Shown here piece by piece: positions 7,529-15,145 of a stretch of 64,000 nucleotides of DNA. Numbering within the stretch: the stretch's first letter is position 1; each line of letters opens with the position of its first letter. This stretch comes from Microbaculum marinisediminis (lineage in GTDB: Bacteria; Pseudomonadota; Alphaproteobacteria; Rhizobiales; Tepidamorphaceae). The stretch covers positions 112,407-176,406 of the forward strand of contig NZ_JALIDZ010000013.1 of assembly GCF_025397915.1 (NCBI RefSeq). Direction: 5' to 3'. The notes below the pieces were generated by a model, which saw only the letters and a program-made list of their open reading frames with translations, made no database searches and was not told the DNA's origin. The position numbers and the translations under genes were made by a program.

Positions 7529-7651
7529 TGCGCTGAAATCGGCGGCGGGGCGGGACGTTGCCAGTCTCTCCCCGCAGTTGCCGGCACGTACTTTCCGGAT
7601 TCGGCAAGGTCTCACCTTTCCAAGTCATCCACACAATCCGGCTGCAAGAAC

Positions 7652-8398
7652 ATGGCCAATCAAAGCCTGAAGGCGAATTCCATCACGGTGGAATTCGTCG
7701 GCCTGCGGGCTCTCGACACTGTCAGCCTCACGCTGAACCGGGGCGAGATTCTCGGCCTCATCGGGCCGAATGGCTCGGGCAAGACGACGCTCATCAATGT
7801 GCTTACCGGGCAGGTGAAGCCGGTCTCCGGCACAGTCACCTGCGACGGCGAGGATATCAGCGCATTGCTGCCGCGCGAAAGGGCTCTACACGGTATCCTG
7901 CGTTCGTTCCAGACCGTGCGACTGTTCTCCAATCTGACGGTGGAGGAGAACATCGAGGTCGCCGCAATTGCCAAAGGCAGTTCGCGTCGAGAGGCCGGCA
8001 GGGTCGTCGATCGCCTGCTGGAGGAGTTCTCGCTGGGGACCTATCGCGCCGAACTCGCCGGTTCGCTCAGTTACGGCGACGAGCGTCGTGTCGAAATTGC
8101 CCGGGCGCTGGCGGCCGAGCCGAAATATCTGCTGCTCGACGAACCCGCTGCCGGCATGAACGAGGACGAGTCGGCGACGCTCATGCAGATTCTCGCCCGT
8201 CTGCCGCAGGAGCGTGACCTCGGCATCGTCATCATTGACCACGACATGCCGCTCATCATGCGCCTATGCCACCGCCTGCAGGCCATTGCTCAGGGAAGAA
8301 CCATCGGCGAGGGCGGGGTGGACGAGGTGCGTCGCCTGCCGGCGGTGATCGAGGCCTATCTGGGCGCCGACGCTTTGACAACTGAAGACCATGCTTGA
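7652..8398 (+). CDS. ABC transporter ATP-binding protein, LivG type
   Basis: 248 residues. Walker A is GPNGSGKTT (about residues 37-45), the signature segment LSYGDERRVEIARAL has the LSYG variant typical of LivG, Walker B is YLLLDEP and the switch His follows in VIIDHDM. The family hydrolyses ATP to power import through LivH/LivM-type permeases. It follows the binding-protein gene by 123 bp and its end overlaps the next ATPase gene by 8 bp, indicating translational coupling of the two ATPases. Confidence 0.93.
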   Translation: MANQSLKANSITVEFVGLRALDTVSLTLNRGEILGLIGPNGSGKTTLINVLTGQVKPVSGTVTCDGEDISALLPRERALHGILRSFQTVRLFSNLTVEENIEVAAIAKGSSRREAGRVVDRLLEEFSLGTYRAELAGSLSYGDERRVEIARALAAEPKYLLLDEPAAGMNEDESATLMQILARLPQERDLGIVIIDHDMPLIMRLCHRLQAIAQGRTIGEGGVDEVRRLPAVIEAYLGADALTTEDHA

Positions 8399-9095
8399 GA
8401 TCGAAGAGATCGAACTGCGTTACGGTGCCGTCAAGGCGGTACGCGACGTGAGCCTGCGGGTGGAGCAGGGGGAACTCGTCACGCTGCTGGGGGCAAATGG
8501 CGCCGGCAAGTCGTCCACGCTGAAATCCATCGCCGGCGTCCTGAAACCGGCGCGCGGCACAATTCGGCTCGATGGGCGCGACATCTCCGGGCTGACGCCT
8601 GAGCAACTCGTGCGCCGGGGTGTGGCTATGGTGCCGGAAACCCGCGACGTGTTCCCCGATCTGACTGTTGAGGAAAACTTGCAGCTCGGCGCTTTCTGTC
8701 GCCGCAGGGATACGCGCGGTGTTGCGGCCAGCCAAGAACGAATGTTCGAGCTTTTCCCGCTGCTTGCCGAGCGCATCCGCCAGCCGGCCGGAACGTTGTC
8801 CGGCGGCCAGCAGCAGCAGCTCGTCATCGCGCGCGCCATGATGTCCGATCCCCGGCTGCTCCTTCTCGACGAGCCCTCGCTTGGCCTTGCGCCTGTTATC
8901 GTCGATCGCATTTTCGAGATGATTTTAGAGCTGCGCCAATCCGGCGTGACAATCCTTCTGGTGGAACAGAACGCCTCCAAGGCGCTCAAGATCAGCGACC
9001 GCTCCTATGTGCTGTCACTCGGCCGTGTCGCGACGTCCGGCGCTTCGGCCGACATCGCCGCGGGGTCCGACCTGAAATCGATCTATCTGGGGTGA
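8391..9095 (+). CDS. ABC transporter ATP-binding protein, LivF type
   Basis: 234 residues. Walker A GANGAGKSS, signature LSGGQQQQLVIARAM, Walker B LLLLDEPSLGL and a LLVEQN switch motif are all intact and characteristic of LivF. It forms the ATPase pair with the upstream LivG-type protein. The ATG lies inside the end of the previous gene and the stop is 4 bp before the GTG of the first permease gene, so the four central genes are a single transcription unit. Confidence 0.93.
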   Translation: MLEIEEIELRYGAVKAVRDVSLRVEQGELVTLLGANGAGKSSTLKSIAGVLKPARGTIRLDGRDISGLTPEQLVRRGVAMVPETRDVFPDLTVEENLQLGAFCRRRDTRGVAASQERMFELFPLLAERIRQPAGTLSGGQQQQLVIARAMMSDPRLLLLDEPSLGLAPVIVDRIFEMILELRQSGVTILLVEQNASKALKISDRSYVLSLGRVATSGASADIAAGSDLKSIYLG

Positions 9096-9099
9096 CGCC

Positions 9100-9990
9100 G
9101 TGGCGGTCTATGTACAGTTCCTGATCGACGTGCTGAGCCTTGGCAGCCTCTATGCGCTGATGGCGCTCGGTTTGGTCATCGTCTACGGCATCCTCAAACT
9201 GGTGAACTTCGCCTATGGCGAACTCATCATGGTCGCCGGATATTCGTTGTTCCTGCTCGGCGGCACGCCGCTTCCCTGGCTGGTCATGGCGGCGGTCGCC
9301 GTGCTGATGGCCATCGGAGCCGGCATCGCCACCGAGTACGCCGCCTTCCGCCCGGTGCGCTCCAAATCGGTGACGGCGGTGCTCATCACCTCCTTCGCTT
9401 TCTCCACCTTGCTGCAGAACGCGGCGCTGCTGTTCATCTCGCCGCGCGCCCGCACCGTGCCGCTCCCTGACATCTTCTCCGATACCGTGGTGTTGTTCGG
9501 CGCGATCATTCCGCTGCGCAACATCCTCACCATCGTTGCCGCCGCGATCATGCTGGCGATCTTTTCCTTCATCATGAAGAAGACTGTTCTGGGTCTGGCA
9601 ATGCGCGCCGCCGCCACCAAGTTCACCATGGCGCGGATGCTGGGCATCCCGGCCAATCTGGTTATCACCTCGGCCTTCGCGCTGAGCGGCCTGTTGGCTG
9701 GCGTGGTCTCCCTGTTCTGGCTTGGCCGCATCGGCTCGGTCGTGCCGGGCATCGGTCTGGAGCCGCTGCTCGTCGCCTTCATCGCTACCGTCATCGGCGG
9801 CATGCGCAGTCTGCAGGGCGCAGTGTTCGGCGGATTCCTGCTGGCGCTGATCGTCACAACCTTCAACTATTTGCTCCCGCCCGAGCTTCTCAAGTTCCGG
9901 GATGCTTTCACCTTCTCGCTCGTCATCCTGATCCTGCTGTGGCGTCCCGACGGGCTAATCCAAGGGCCGGCGACCGGCCAGCGCACCTGA
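9100..9990 (+). CDS. branched-chain amino acid-type ABC permease, LivH type
   Basis: 296 residues from GTG at 9100, about eight hydrophobic helices. It starts 'QFLIDVLSLGSLYALMALGL' and has the LivH-like stretch LVNFAYGELIMVAGY and the conserved 'FIATVIGGMRSLQGAVFGGF' near the end. It forms one half of the inner-membrane channel for the adjacent binding protein and ATPases. Fifteen bp separate it from the LivM-type gene. Confidence 0.92.
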   Translation: MAVYVQFLIDVLSLGSLYALMALGLVIVYGILKLVNFAYGELIMVAGYSLFLLGGTPLPWLVMAAVAVLMAIGAGIATEYAAFRPVRSKSVTAVLITSFAFSTLLQNAALLFISPRARTVPLPDIFSDTVVLFGAIIPLRNILTIVAAAIMLAIFSFIMKKTVLGLAMRAAATKFTMARMLGIPANLVITSAFALSGLLAGVVSLFWLGRIGSVVPGIGLEPLLVAFIATVIGGMRSLQGAVFGGFLLALIVTTFNYLLPPELLKFRDAFTFSLVILILLWRPDGLIQGPATGQRT

Positions 9991-10004
9991 CAGTCAGCAA
10001 GACA

Positions 10005-11024
10005 ATGAACAACAGCAAGCTGATCACCTTCGTTGCGATCGTCATTCCGGTCCTCGCCGTCATGCTGGCCGCGCGCTTCCTGGGCTTCCCGGTGTTCGAA
10101 CGCATTGTCACCCTTCTCTTCATCAACATGATCCTGGTGCTTGGGCTTCAGGCGTTCATGGGCAATTCGGGTATCCTGTCTTTCGCCCACATAGCCTTCA
10201 TGGGCATCGGCGCTTACACATCGTCGCTGTTCACCATCCCGTTGCAGATGCGCGGCATGGTGCTGCCCGATCTTTATCCGGTGCTGAAGCCGATCCTGCT
10301 CAGCCCCTATGCCGCGATCGCGGTGGGGGCGGTGGCGGCCATGCTGGTCGCGGCGCTGGTGGCCTATCCGCTGATGCGGCTTTCCGATGCCGCAGCCGTC
10401 ATTACCTCCTTCGCGCTTCTGGTGGTCATGCACACCATCATGGTCAACTGGAGCGAGGTGACCAATGGTCCGCGCACCCTGTTCGGCGTGCCGAAGGCCA
10501 CCACGATCTATCTTGCTGCCGCCGGCGCGATACTGGCCGCATTGATAGCGCTGTATTTCAAGGAATCGCGGACCGGCCTTCTGCTGCGGGCCGTGCGCGA
10601 CGACGAGGTCGCGGCCGGCGCCATGGGAGCGAACCTGTCTCTCCTGCGCTGGAAGGGCTTCGTGCTCAGCGCTCTGTTGGCCGGCTTCGCCGGCGGGCTG
10701 TGGGCACATTTCATCACCTCCTACCAGCCGTCGGCCTTCTACCTGAAGGAAACCTTCGTCATCCTCGGCATGCTGGTCATTGGCGGCGCGGGGACGGTAT
10801 CGGGCGCGGTGCTCGGCACCTTCGTCGTTACCTTCGCCTTCGAGGCACTGCGCGCCACCGAAAACGCGCTCAACAGCTCGTCCGTGTTCCCCTGGCAGCT
10901 CGTCGGCCTGACCGAGATCGTGCTGGCGCTGGCCATGATCGCCGTGCTGGCGCTACGGCCAGGCGGGCTGATCGAGGCCGAGGAGTTCGGCGCCACCTGG
11001 CGGAAATTGCGACGCCGCGGCTGA
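10005..11024 (+). CDS. branched-chain amino acid-type ABC permease, LivM type
   Basis: 339 residues if the ATG at 10005 is used. A longer frame reaches back to 9939 but would overlap the LivH gene by 52 bp, and the extra residues are charged and non-homologous in look, so the downstream ATG is chosen. The protein has around nine to ten hydrophobic segments and the LivM hallmark 'GLQAFMGNSGILSFAHIAFM', followed later by VRDDEVAAGAMGANL and 'VIGGAGTVSGAVLGTF'. It completes the importer. The next gene starts 46 bp downstream and is probably cotranscribed. Confidence 0.92.
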   Translation: MNNSKLITFVAIVIPVLAVMLAARFLGFPVFERIVTLLFINMILVLGLQAFMGNSGILSFAHIAFMGIGAYTSSLFTIPLQMRGMVLPDLYPVLKPILLSPYAAIAVGAVAAMLVAALVAYPLMRLSDAAAVITSFALLVVMHTIMVNWSEVTNGPRTLFGVPKATTIYLAAAGAILAALIALYFKESRTGLLLRAVRDDEVAAGAMGANLSLLRWKGFVLSALLAGFAGGLWAHFITSYQPSAFYLKETFVILGMLVIGGAGTVSGAVLGTFVVTFAFEALRATENALNSSSVFPWQLVGLTEIVLALAMIAVLALRPGGLIEAEEFGATWRKLRRRG

Positions 11025-11070
11025 GACGCCGGCTCACCGGTTTCAACCACCCGTTCATTTGGAGACTGTC

Positions 11071-11751
11071 ATGAACTGGAAGACGAACTATCGCTCGTTC
11101 TACTATCAGGGAGCCCCGGAGCCGGAAGACATCGTCCTCGACCCGACCGAAACCGCGCTGCTGGTGGTCGATGTGCAGAGCACCTATCTCGTGCCCTCGG
11201 AGGATCCGGTTCAGCGCGACCGCTGGGAGCCGTTCCGGGCGCGCATGAACGACGTCGTCATCCCCAACATCGCCAAGCTGGTCGAGGCCAGCCGCGAGCA
11301 GGGCGTGGAGGTGATGTTTGCCCGCATAGCCTGCATGAAGAACGACGGCCGCGACCGCTCGCTGAGCCAGAAGAAGCCAGGCTGGAACTATCTGCTGCTG
11401 CCCAAGGACAGCGAGGAATCGAAGATCGTCCCCGAGCTGGAACCGCAAGGCGACGAGATCGTATTCTGCAAGACGACCGACAGCGCGCTGACCGGCACCA
11501 ACATGCGCCTTATCCTGCAGAACATGGGCGTGAAGAACGTGATCGTCGTCGGCATCTTCACCGACCAGTGCGTTGCGTCCACGGTGCGCAGCCTTGCTGA
11601 CGAGAGCTTCAACGTCGTGGTCGTGGAAGACTGCTGTGCGGCCGCCACCAAGCAGTTGCACGACAACGAGCTGGAGATCATCAACATGATCTACTGCCAT
11701 GTCGCCTCCTCGCAGGAGACGCTGGACTTCCTTGAAGCCGCAAAGGGCTGA
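11071..11751 (+). CDS. isochorismatase-family cysteine hydrolase
   Basis: 226 residues from the ATG at 11071, which has GGAG at 11061-11064; a TTG 12 bp earlier is less likely. The Asp-Lys-Cys catalytic set of this family is visible: LLVVDVQ (Asp), EIVFCKTTDSALTGT (Lys) and GIFTDQCVASTVR (nucleophilic Cys, with the usual TD.CV). Members hydrolyse C-N bonds in compounds such as N-carbamoylsarcosine, biuret, nicotinamide, ureidoacrylate and maleamate, or vinyl ethers. As the last gene of an importer operon it probably attacks the imported solute. Substrate not predictable from sequence. Confidence 0.9.
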   Translation: MNWKTNYRSFYYQGAPEPEDIVLDPTETALLVVDVQSTYLVPSEDPVQRDRWEPFRARMNDVVIPNIAKLVEASREQGVEVMFARIACMKNDGRDRSLSQKKPGWNYLLLPKDSEESKIVPELEPQGDEIVFCKTTDSALTGTNMRLILQNMGVKNVIVVGIFTDQCVASTVRSLADESFNVVVVEDCCAAATKQLHDNELEIINMIYCHVASSQETLDFLEAAKG

Positions 11752-11788
11752 TGCCCCGCAAAGCTCAGTCAACGCAAAGCTCAGTCAA

Positions 11789-11817
11789 CGCCCGCCCGCT
11801 CGAGCACCGGGCGGGCG
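11789..11817. terminator. convergent hairpin between isochorismatase and glutamine-synthetase-like genes
   Basis: Perfect 10-bp stem CGCCCGCCCG / CGGGCGGGCG with a 9-nt loop, midway between two convergent stop codons. No long T run follows on either strand, so it may act as a weak bidirectional terminator or transcript-end stabiliser. Just before it, a 15-16 bp segment containing AAAGCTCAGTCAAC is tandemly duplicated. Confidence 0.5.
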
Positions 11818-11823
11818 GTTCGT

Positions 11824-13143
11824 TCAGTAAAGCGCGCGGTAGGTTTCAAGTAGATCATCTTTGTCGAAGCCTTCGCCGATTTCCGCTTCCGTACGTTTGA
11901 CGGCAAGAAACGTGTCGAACAGCGGGCGCGGGAACCATTCACCCACCGTCGCATCGGCCTCCAACTGTGCAAGCGCCTGCGACAGGCTTGTCGGCAGCCG
12001 CTTCAGCCCATGATATTGACGCTCCGCCTCCGAAAGCTCTTCCGGATTGGCCGAGGCCAGCGGCGGTAGTTCATAGCTGTTTCTCAACCCTTCGAGTCCG
12101 GCGCGGATAAGGGCGGCAAGCGCCAGATAGGGATTGGCGGTGGCATCCGCGGCCCGGAACTCGATGTTGAGCTGGTCGGCTGGCGCGGACTTCATGGCGA
12201 GGACCGGACAGACACGCAGCGTTGCTTCGCGGTCCTGATCGGCAAGCCATGTATAGGACGCGCTCCAGCTATAGGGCTTCAGTCGCTCAAAAGAGGCAGG
12301 GCTGGAAGCGGTGAAGGCGGTGAGTGCCGGCAGGTGGCGCAGGATGCCGGCGCAGAAGCGCGTTGCTTCCGGTGATAATCCTGCTGGCCCGTCCGCGTCA
12401 TAGGTCAGCGCATGTCCTTCGGAATCCGTCAGGCTGAAATGAATGTGCACGCCGCTGCCCGAATGGCCGGCGTAGGGTTTGGGTGCGAAACTGGCCCTTT
12501 GGCCCAAATTGTGCGCCAGCTCCCGGGCGATCTCGCGCACCGCGACGGCCTGATCGGCGGCGGGAATTGGAGCCGAGGGGGCAATGCTGATCTCCAGTTG
12601 TCCGGGGCCGAGTTCGGCGAGTATGTTTTCTGGCCGCAATCCGGCTTCGCGCAACCCGGCCACCAGTTGCGGGGCGAATGCGCCGGAGCGCCGCAGGGCT
12701 GAAAAGGCTAGCGGGTGATCGGGCGCCTCTTCCGGCCTCAGCAGGTAGAATTCCTGCTCGAAAGATACTTTCAGCCTCAGTCCGGTCTCCGTCTCCAACG
12801 CCGCTGCGGCTTGCCGTAGGGCGTTGCGCGGGCAGGCAGCCCACGGACTGCCGTCGATCTCGACAAGATCGCCGATCACCATGTCGAAGGGAATGTCGCC
12901 GCCGGTGGCATGGGTCAGAAAGCGTGCACCGAAATCGGGGATCAGGCGCAGGTCGCCTGATGACTTCCAGATGTTGGGATTGGAAAGCCCGCCGAATGCA
13001 GTCAGCGACAGGTTCGACTGGATCCAGCCTACCCCGGTCGCCGCGGTGGCATCGATATCAGTCGTTGCGACGAAGCGCCCGCGCGTGACGGCGGCCAGAT
13101 CAGTGGTGACGATGCCGGTCAGGGGTTCGAGGGTGCCAGACAT
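11824..13143 (-). CDS. glutamine synthetase family protein (gamma-glutamyl ligase, PuuA-like)
   Basis: 439 residues, the length of PuuA-type ligases. Family marks: 'GLRLKVSFEQEFYLLRPEE' with the metal-binding Glu residues, 'GPGQLEISIAP' with NILAEL before it, and 'SGSGVHIHFSLTDSEG' with the HxH, then 'NIEFRAADATANPYLALAAL' near the C-terminus, as in glutamine synthetases (RxPD/NPYLA region). The adenylylation Tyr region of true GlnA is not evident. In the Puu pathway such enzymes join glutamate to an amine at the expense of ATP. It is convergent with the importer operon and lies close to a PuuR-like regulator, so I infer gamma-glutamylation of an imported amine. Confidence 0.85.
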   Translation of the reverse strand: MSGTLEPLTGIVTTDLAAVTRGRFVATTDIDATAATGVGWIQSNLSLTAFGGLSNPNIWKSSGDLRLIPDFGARFLTHATGGDIPFDMVIGDLVEIDGSPWAACPRNALRQAAAALETETGLRLKVSFEQEFYLLRPEEAPDHPLAFSALRRSGAFAPQLVAGLREAGLRPENILAELGPGQLEISIAPSAPIPAADQAVAVREIARELAHNLGQRASFAPKPYAGHSGSGVHIHFSLTDSEGHALTYDADGPAGLSPEATRFCAGILRHLPALTAFTASSPASFERLKPYSWSASYTWLADQDREATLRVCPVLAMKSAPADQLNIEFRAADATANPYLALAALIRAGLEGLRNSYELPPLASANPEELSEAERQYHGLKRLPTSLSQALAQLEADATVGEWFPRPLFDTFLAVKRTEAEIGEGFDKDDLLETYRALY

Positions 13144-13420
13144 GTTGCCTCCAACGGGTATGGCTGCGGCGTGGATCCGGCACGAGGGTGGCGGATCGAG
13201 GCAACCGACTCCAGCCCGCTTCGACTAGCGTATCCGCGATGGAATCGGAATCGCTTTCAGATGCCCTGTGATGATTCGGATGTCGAGGGGAGGCCTGTGC
13301 GGTAGCGATGCAAACTCTCGGCGGGACGCTGCGGCACTGCCGAACCGTGGCCCGGATCAACCTCCGGGCTTTGGGTGGAAGCGCCGGTTCGGGACCAGCG
13401 CGAACGACGGGAGCCACCCG

Positions 13421-13636
13421 ATGCCGACGGAAGCGAAATCCAAACGTCTCTCCGACACGCAATTGGCCATCCTGATCGCCGCTGCCGGGCGTGACGATGG
13501 CAACGTCCTTCCGACACCGTCCTCGCTGCAAACAAAAGGCGCCGCGCTGAAGCAGGTGCAGGGTACGCAGTTAAAGGCAGGCCCGATCGCTGGCAGCGAC
13601 GCGCCAAACGGGATAACGAGGTTTAGCGGAATATGA
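13421..13636 (+). pseudogene. DUF3489-like protein remnant
   Basis: From the ATG at 13421 the frame reads KRLSDTQLAILIAAAGRDDG then LPTPSSLQTKGAALKQV, close to the start of DUF3489 proteins (a 'LTDTQL.ILSAAA.RDDG..LP.P..LK.KG' pattern). After that it departs from the family and stops at 13636. In alphaproteobacteria this small gene usually sits beside a DUF2924 gene and a large serine recombinase. A recombinase fragment follows here, so this is the wreck of that module. Confidence 0.6.
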
Positions 13637-13683
13637 TGCGAATGCCTGCGGCCTAGTATGATGATGCCTAGGCGGGCGAGCCG

Positions 13684-13795
13684 ATGGATTGCCCTGTCCT
13701 GCAACGGCTTCCTGGAAGAGACGCGCTCCGGTGTGATCGACATCGTCGCGGCCTACAAGGTCGATCGCTTGCCGGATGAGAAGGGAAACATATCA
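13684..13795 (+). pseudogene. serine recombinase fragment (resolvase N-terminal domain)
   Basis: Two adjoining frames carry pieces of a resolvase domain: PVLQRL in one, then, after a one-base shift at about 13709, LEETRSGVIDIVAAYKVDRL, which matches the conserved 'I..G.IDVVVVYKVDRL' strand of large serine recombinases. Both ends are missing. Together with the DUF3489-like remnant it marks an old site-specific integration module at the left edge of the aromatic island. Confidence 0.6.
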
Positions 13796-13812
13796 GGCAG
13801 TGGACTTCCTGC

Positions 13813-13830
13813 TATCAAATTCACTTGATA
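13813..13830. promoter_or_regulatory. palindromic operator candidate ahead of the GntR gene
   Basis: Inverted repeat TATCAA-ATTCAC-TTGATA, 56 bp before the regulator ATG, followed directly by an ATGATCAT palindrome (13830-13837). Position suggests an autoregulatory site. No second copy was found in the island, so support is limited to symmetry and position. Confidence 0.4.
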
Positions 13831-13886
13831 TGATCATTCACGGCAGGCATTCGCGCGCATTGAGTTAACCCGGACGAAAGAGGCAG

Positions 13887-14588
13887 ATGACGAACGACGT
13901 AGAGGCAAAAGAGCCGACAAAGGCCGACGCAACTCAGGAACGCATGCGTACCGACCTCATCACAGGTCAGCTGAAACCCGGTCTGCAACTCAAGATCCAC
14001 GAGCTTCAGGAACGCTATTCAGTTAGCCAGACCACGATACGTGAGGTGCTCCCCAAGCTCGTGCACGAGGGACTCGTCACCAGCAGTGCTCGAAAAGGCT
14101 ACGCCGTGTGCCGCCTTTCGTTGGAGGACCTGGAGGATCTCGCCGCATTGCGGTTGGACCTGGAGCTTCCGGCGTTCGAGACATCGATGAAGCAGGGAGA
14201 CGTCGATTGGGAGGTTGGCGTCCTGCGCGCACAGCATCTGATGCGGAAGTTCGTCGCCGAGGCGGGCGCAAGCAAGCGAGCGGAACACGCGCATGGCTGG
14301 CTGGAGATTCATGCGGGATTTCATTCAGCGCTCATCGCCGGCTGTGGATCGGAGCGGCGGATGCAGTATTGTCGGCAGATATTCACTCAATCGTCGCGAT
14401 ATTTCGTCGTGGCCGCGAAGTACATGCAGTCGAGCGACGTCAATCTCTCAGAGCACCTTGAGTTGGGTGACATCGCCCTCGATCGTGACATCGAGACTGG
14501 AAAGGAACGGCTCCGCCAGCATGTCCTGCAAGCGCTCACAAACATGAAGCGTTTCTTCGAAGAGACTGAAAACGGGGTTCCGGGCTAG
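13887..14588 (+). CDS. GntR-family transcriptional regulator, FadR/FCD type
   Basis: 233 residues. The winged helix-turn-helix is at about residues 15-75, with MRTDLITGQLKPGLQLKIHEL then YSVSQTTIREVLPKLVHEGL and KGYAV, the usual GntR pattern. The rest is a helical FCD effector domain with EIHAGFHSALIAGCGS, where the His is one of the metal/effector ligands, and DIETGKERLRQHV near the end. It heads the aromatic catabolic island and is followed, 557 bp on, by the ThDP decarboxylase gene in the same orientation. Probable role: repressor of the island, effector likely an aromatic acid intermediate. Confidence 0.87.
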   Translation: MTNDVEAKEPTKADATQERMRTDLITGQLKPGLQLKIHELQERYSVSQTTIREVLPKLVHEGLVTSSARKGYAVCRLSLEDLEDLAALRLDLELPAFETSMKQGDVDWEVGVLRAQHLMRKFVAEAGASKRAEHAHGWLEIHAGFHSALIAGCGSERRMQYCRQIFTQSSRYFVVAAKYMQSSDVNLSEHLELGDIALDRDIETGKERLRQHVLQALTNMKRFFEETENGVPG

Positions 14589-15145
14589 ACCCGTCACACG
14601 ATCCAGAACACGCCAGCTTCGGCCTTTATGGTCACATAATTTAACATTAATCATACAAAATAAATCAAATGCGAAAGCGCGGTGTGGTCCGTAGCGGGCA
14701 CGGCGGGTGACCGGCAGGATTGCCGCCGCGTTCCATGTCTCTCGACGGCGACGGTTGGCCGCGGTTTTCCGGTGCGTCTCCGTGCGATTTCCATCCACGA
14801 CCAACCTGCCAGCCGGCAACAAACATGCGCTGCGAGAAACCGGAGGATGACAAGAACGAAACCTCCCTTTTCGAAGGTGCGTCGCTTCCGCGGGCGTTTG
14901 GTCGGTTCGCCTTGCGGGCAGCTCTTATCGGAATGACAGACCGGTCTCATAGCCGGAATAAATCGGCACCGACAGCCCTTCCGAGGGCGCGTGCCCAGAC
15001 AGTGTCGGGCACGGGGCGATCGCCACGCATTGATCTGGCACGTCTGGCATCCGGCTGAATTGCAAGGACGAAAATTTTTTAATGTGATGATTATCTTTTC
15101 ATGTTAAGAATATCGCAATTGGAATTGAGTGCAGGTGACTAGGCG
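14589..15145. other. long intergenic region ahead of the aromatic operon
   Basis: 557 bp. Frames here look unlike proteins and I call no gene. Two AT-rich stretches stand out: 14632-14670 and 15069-15125, the latter directly before the ThDP gene and containing GTGATGATTATC; related sequences occur at 26404-26420 and 26838-26855 beside the P450 and hmgA genes. A promoter is expected in the second stretch. Confidence 0.4.
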
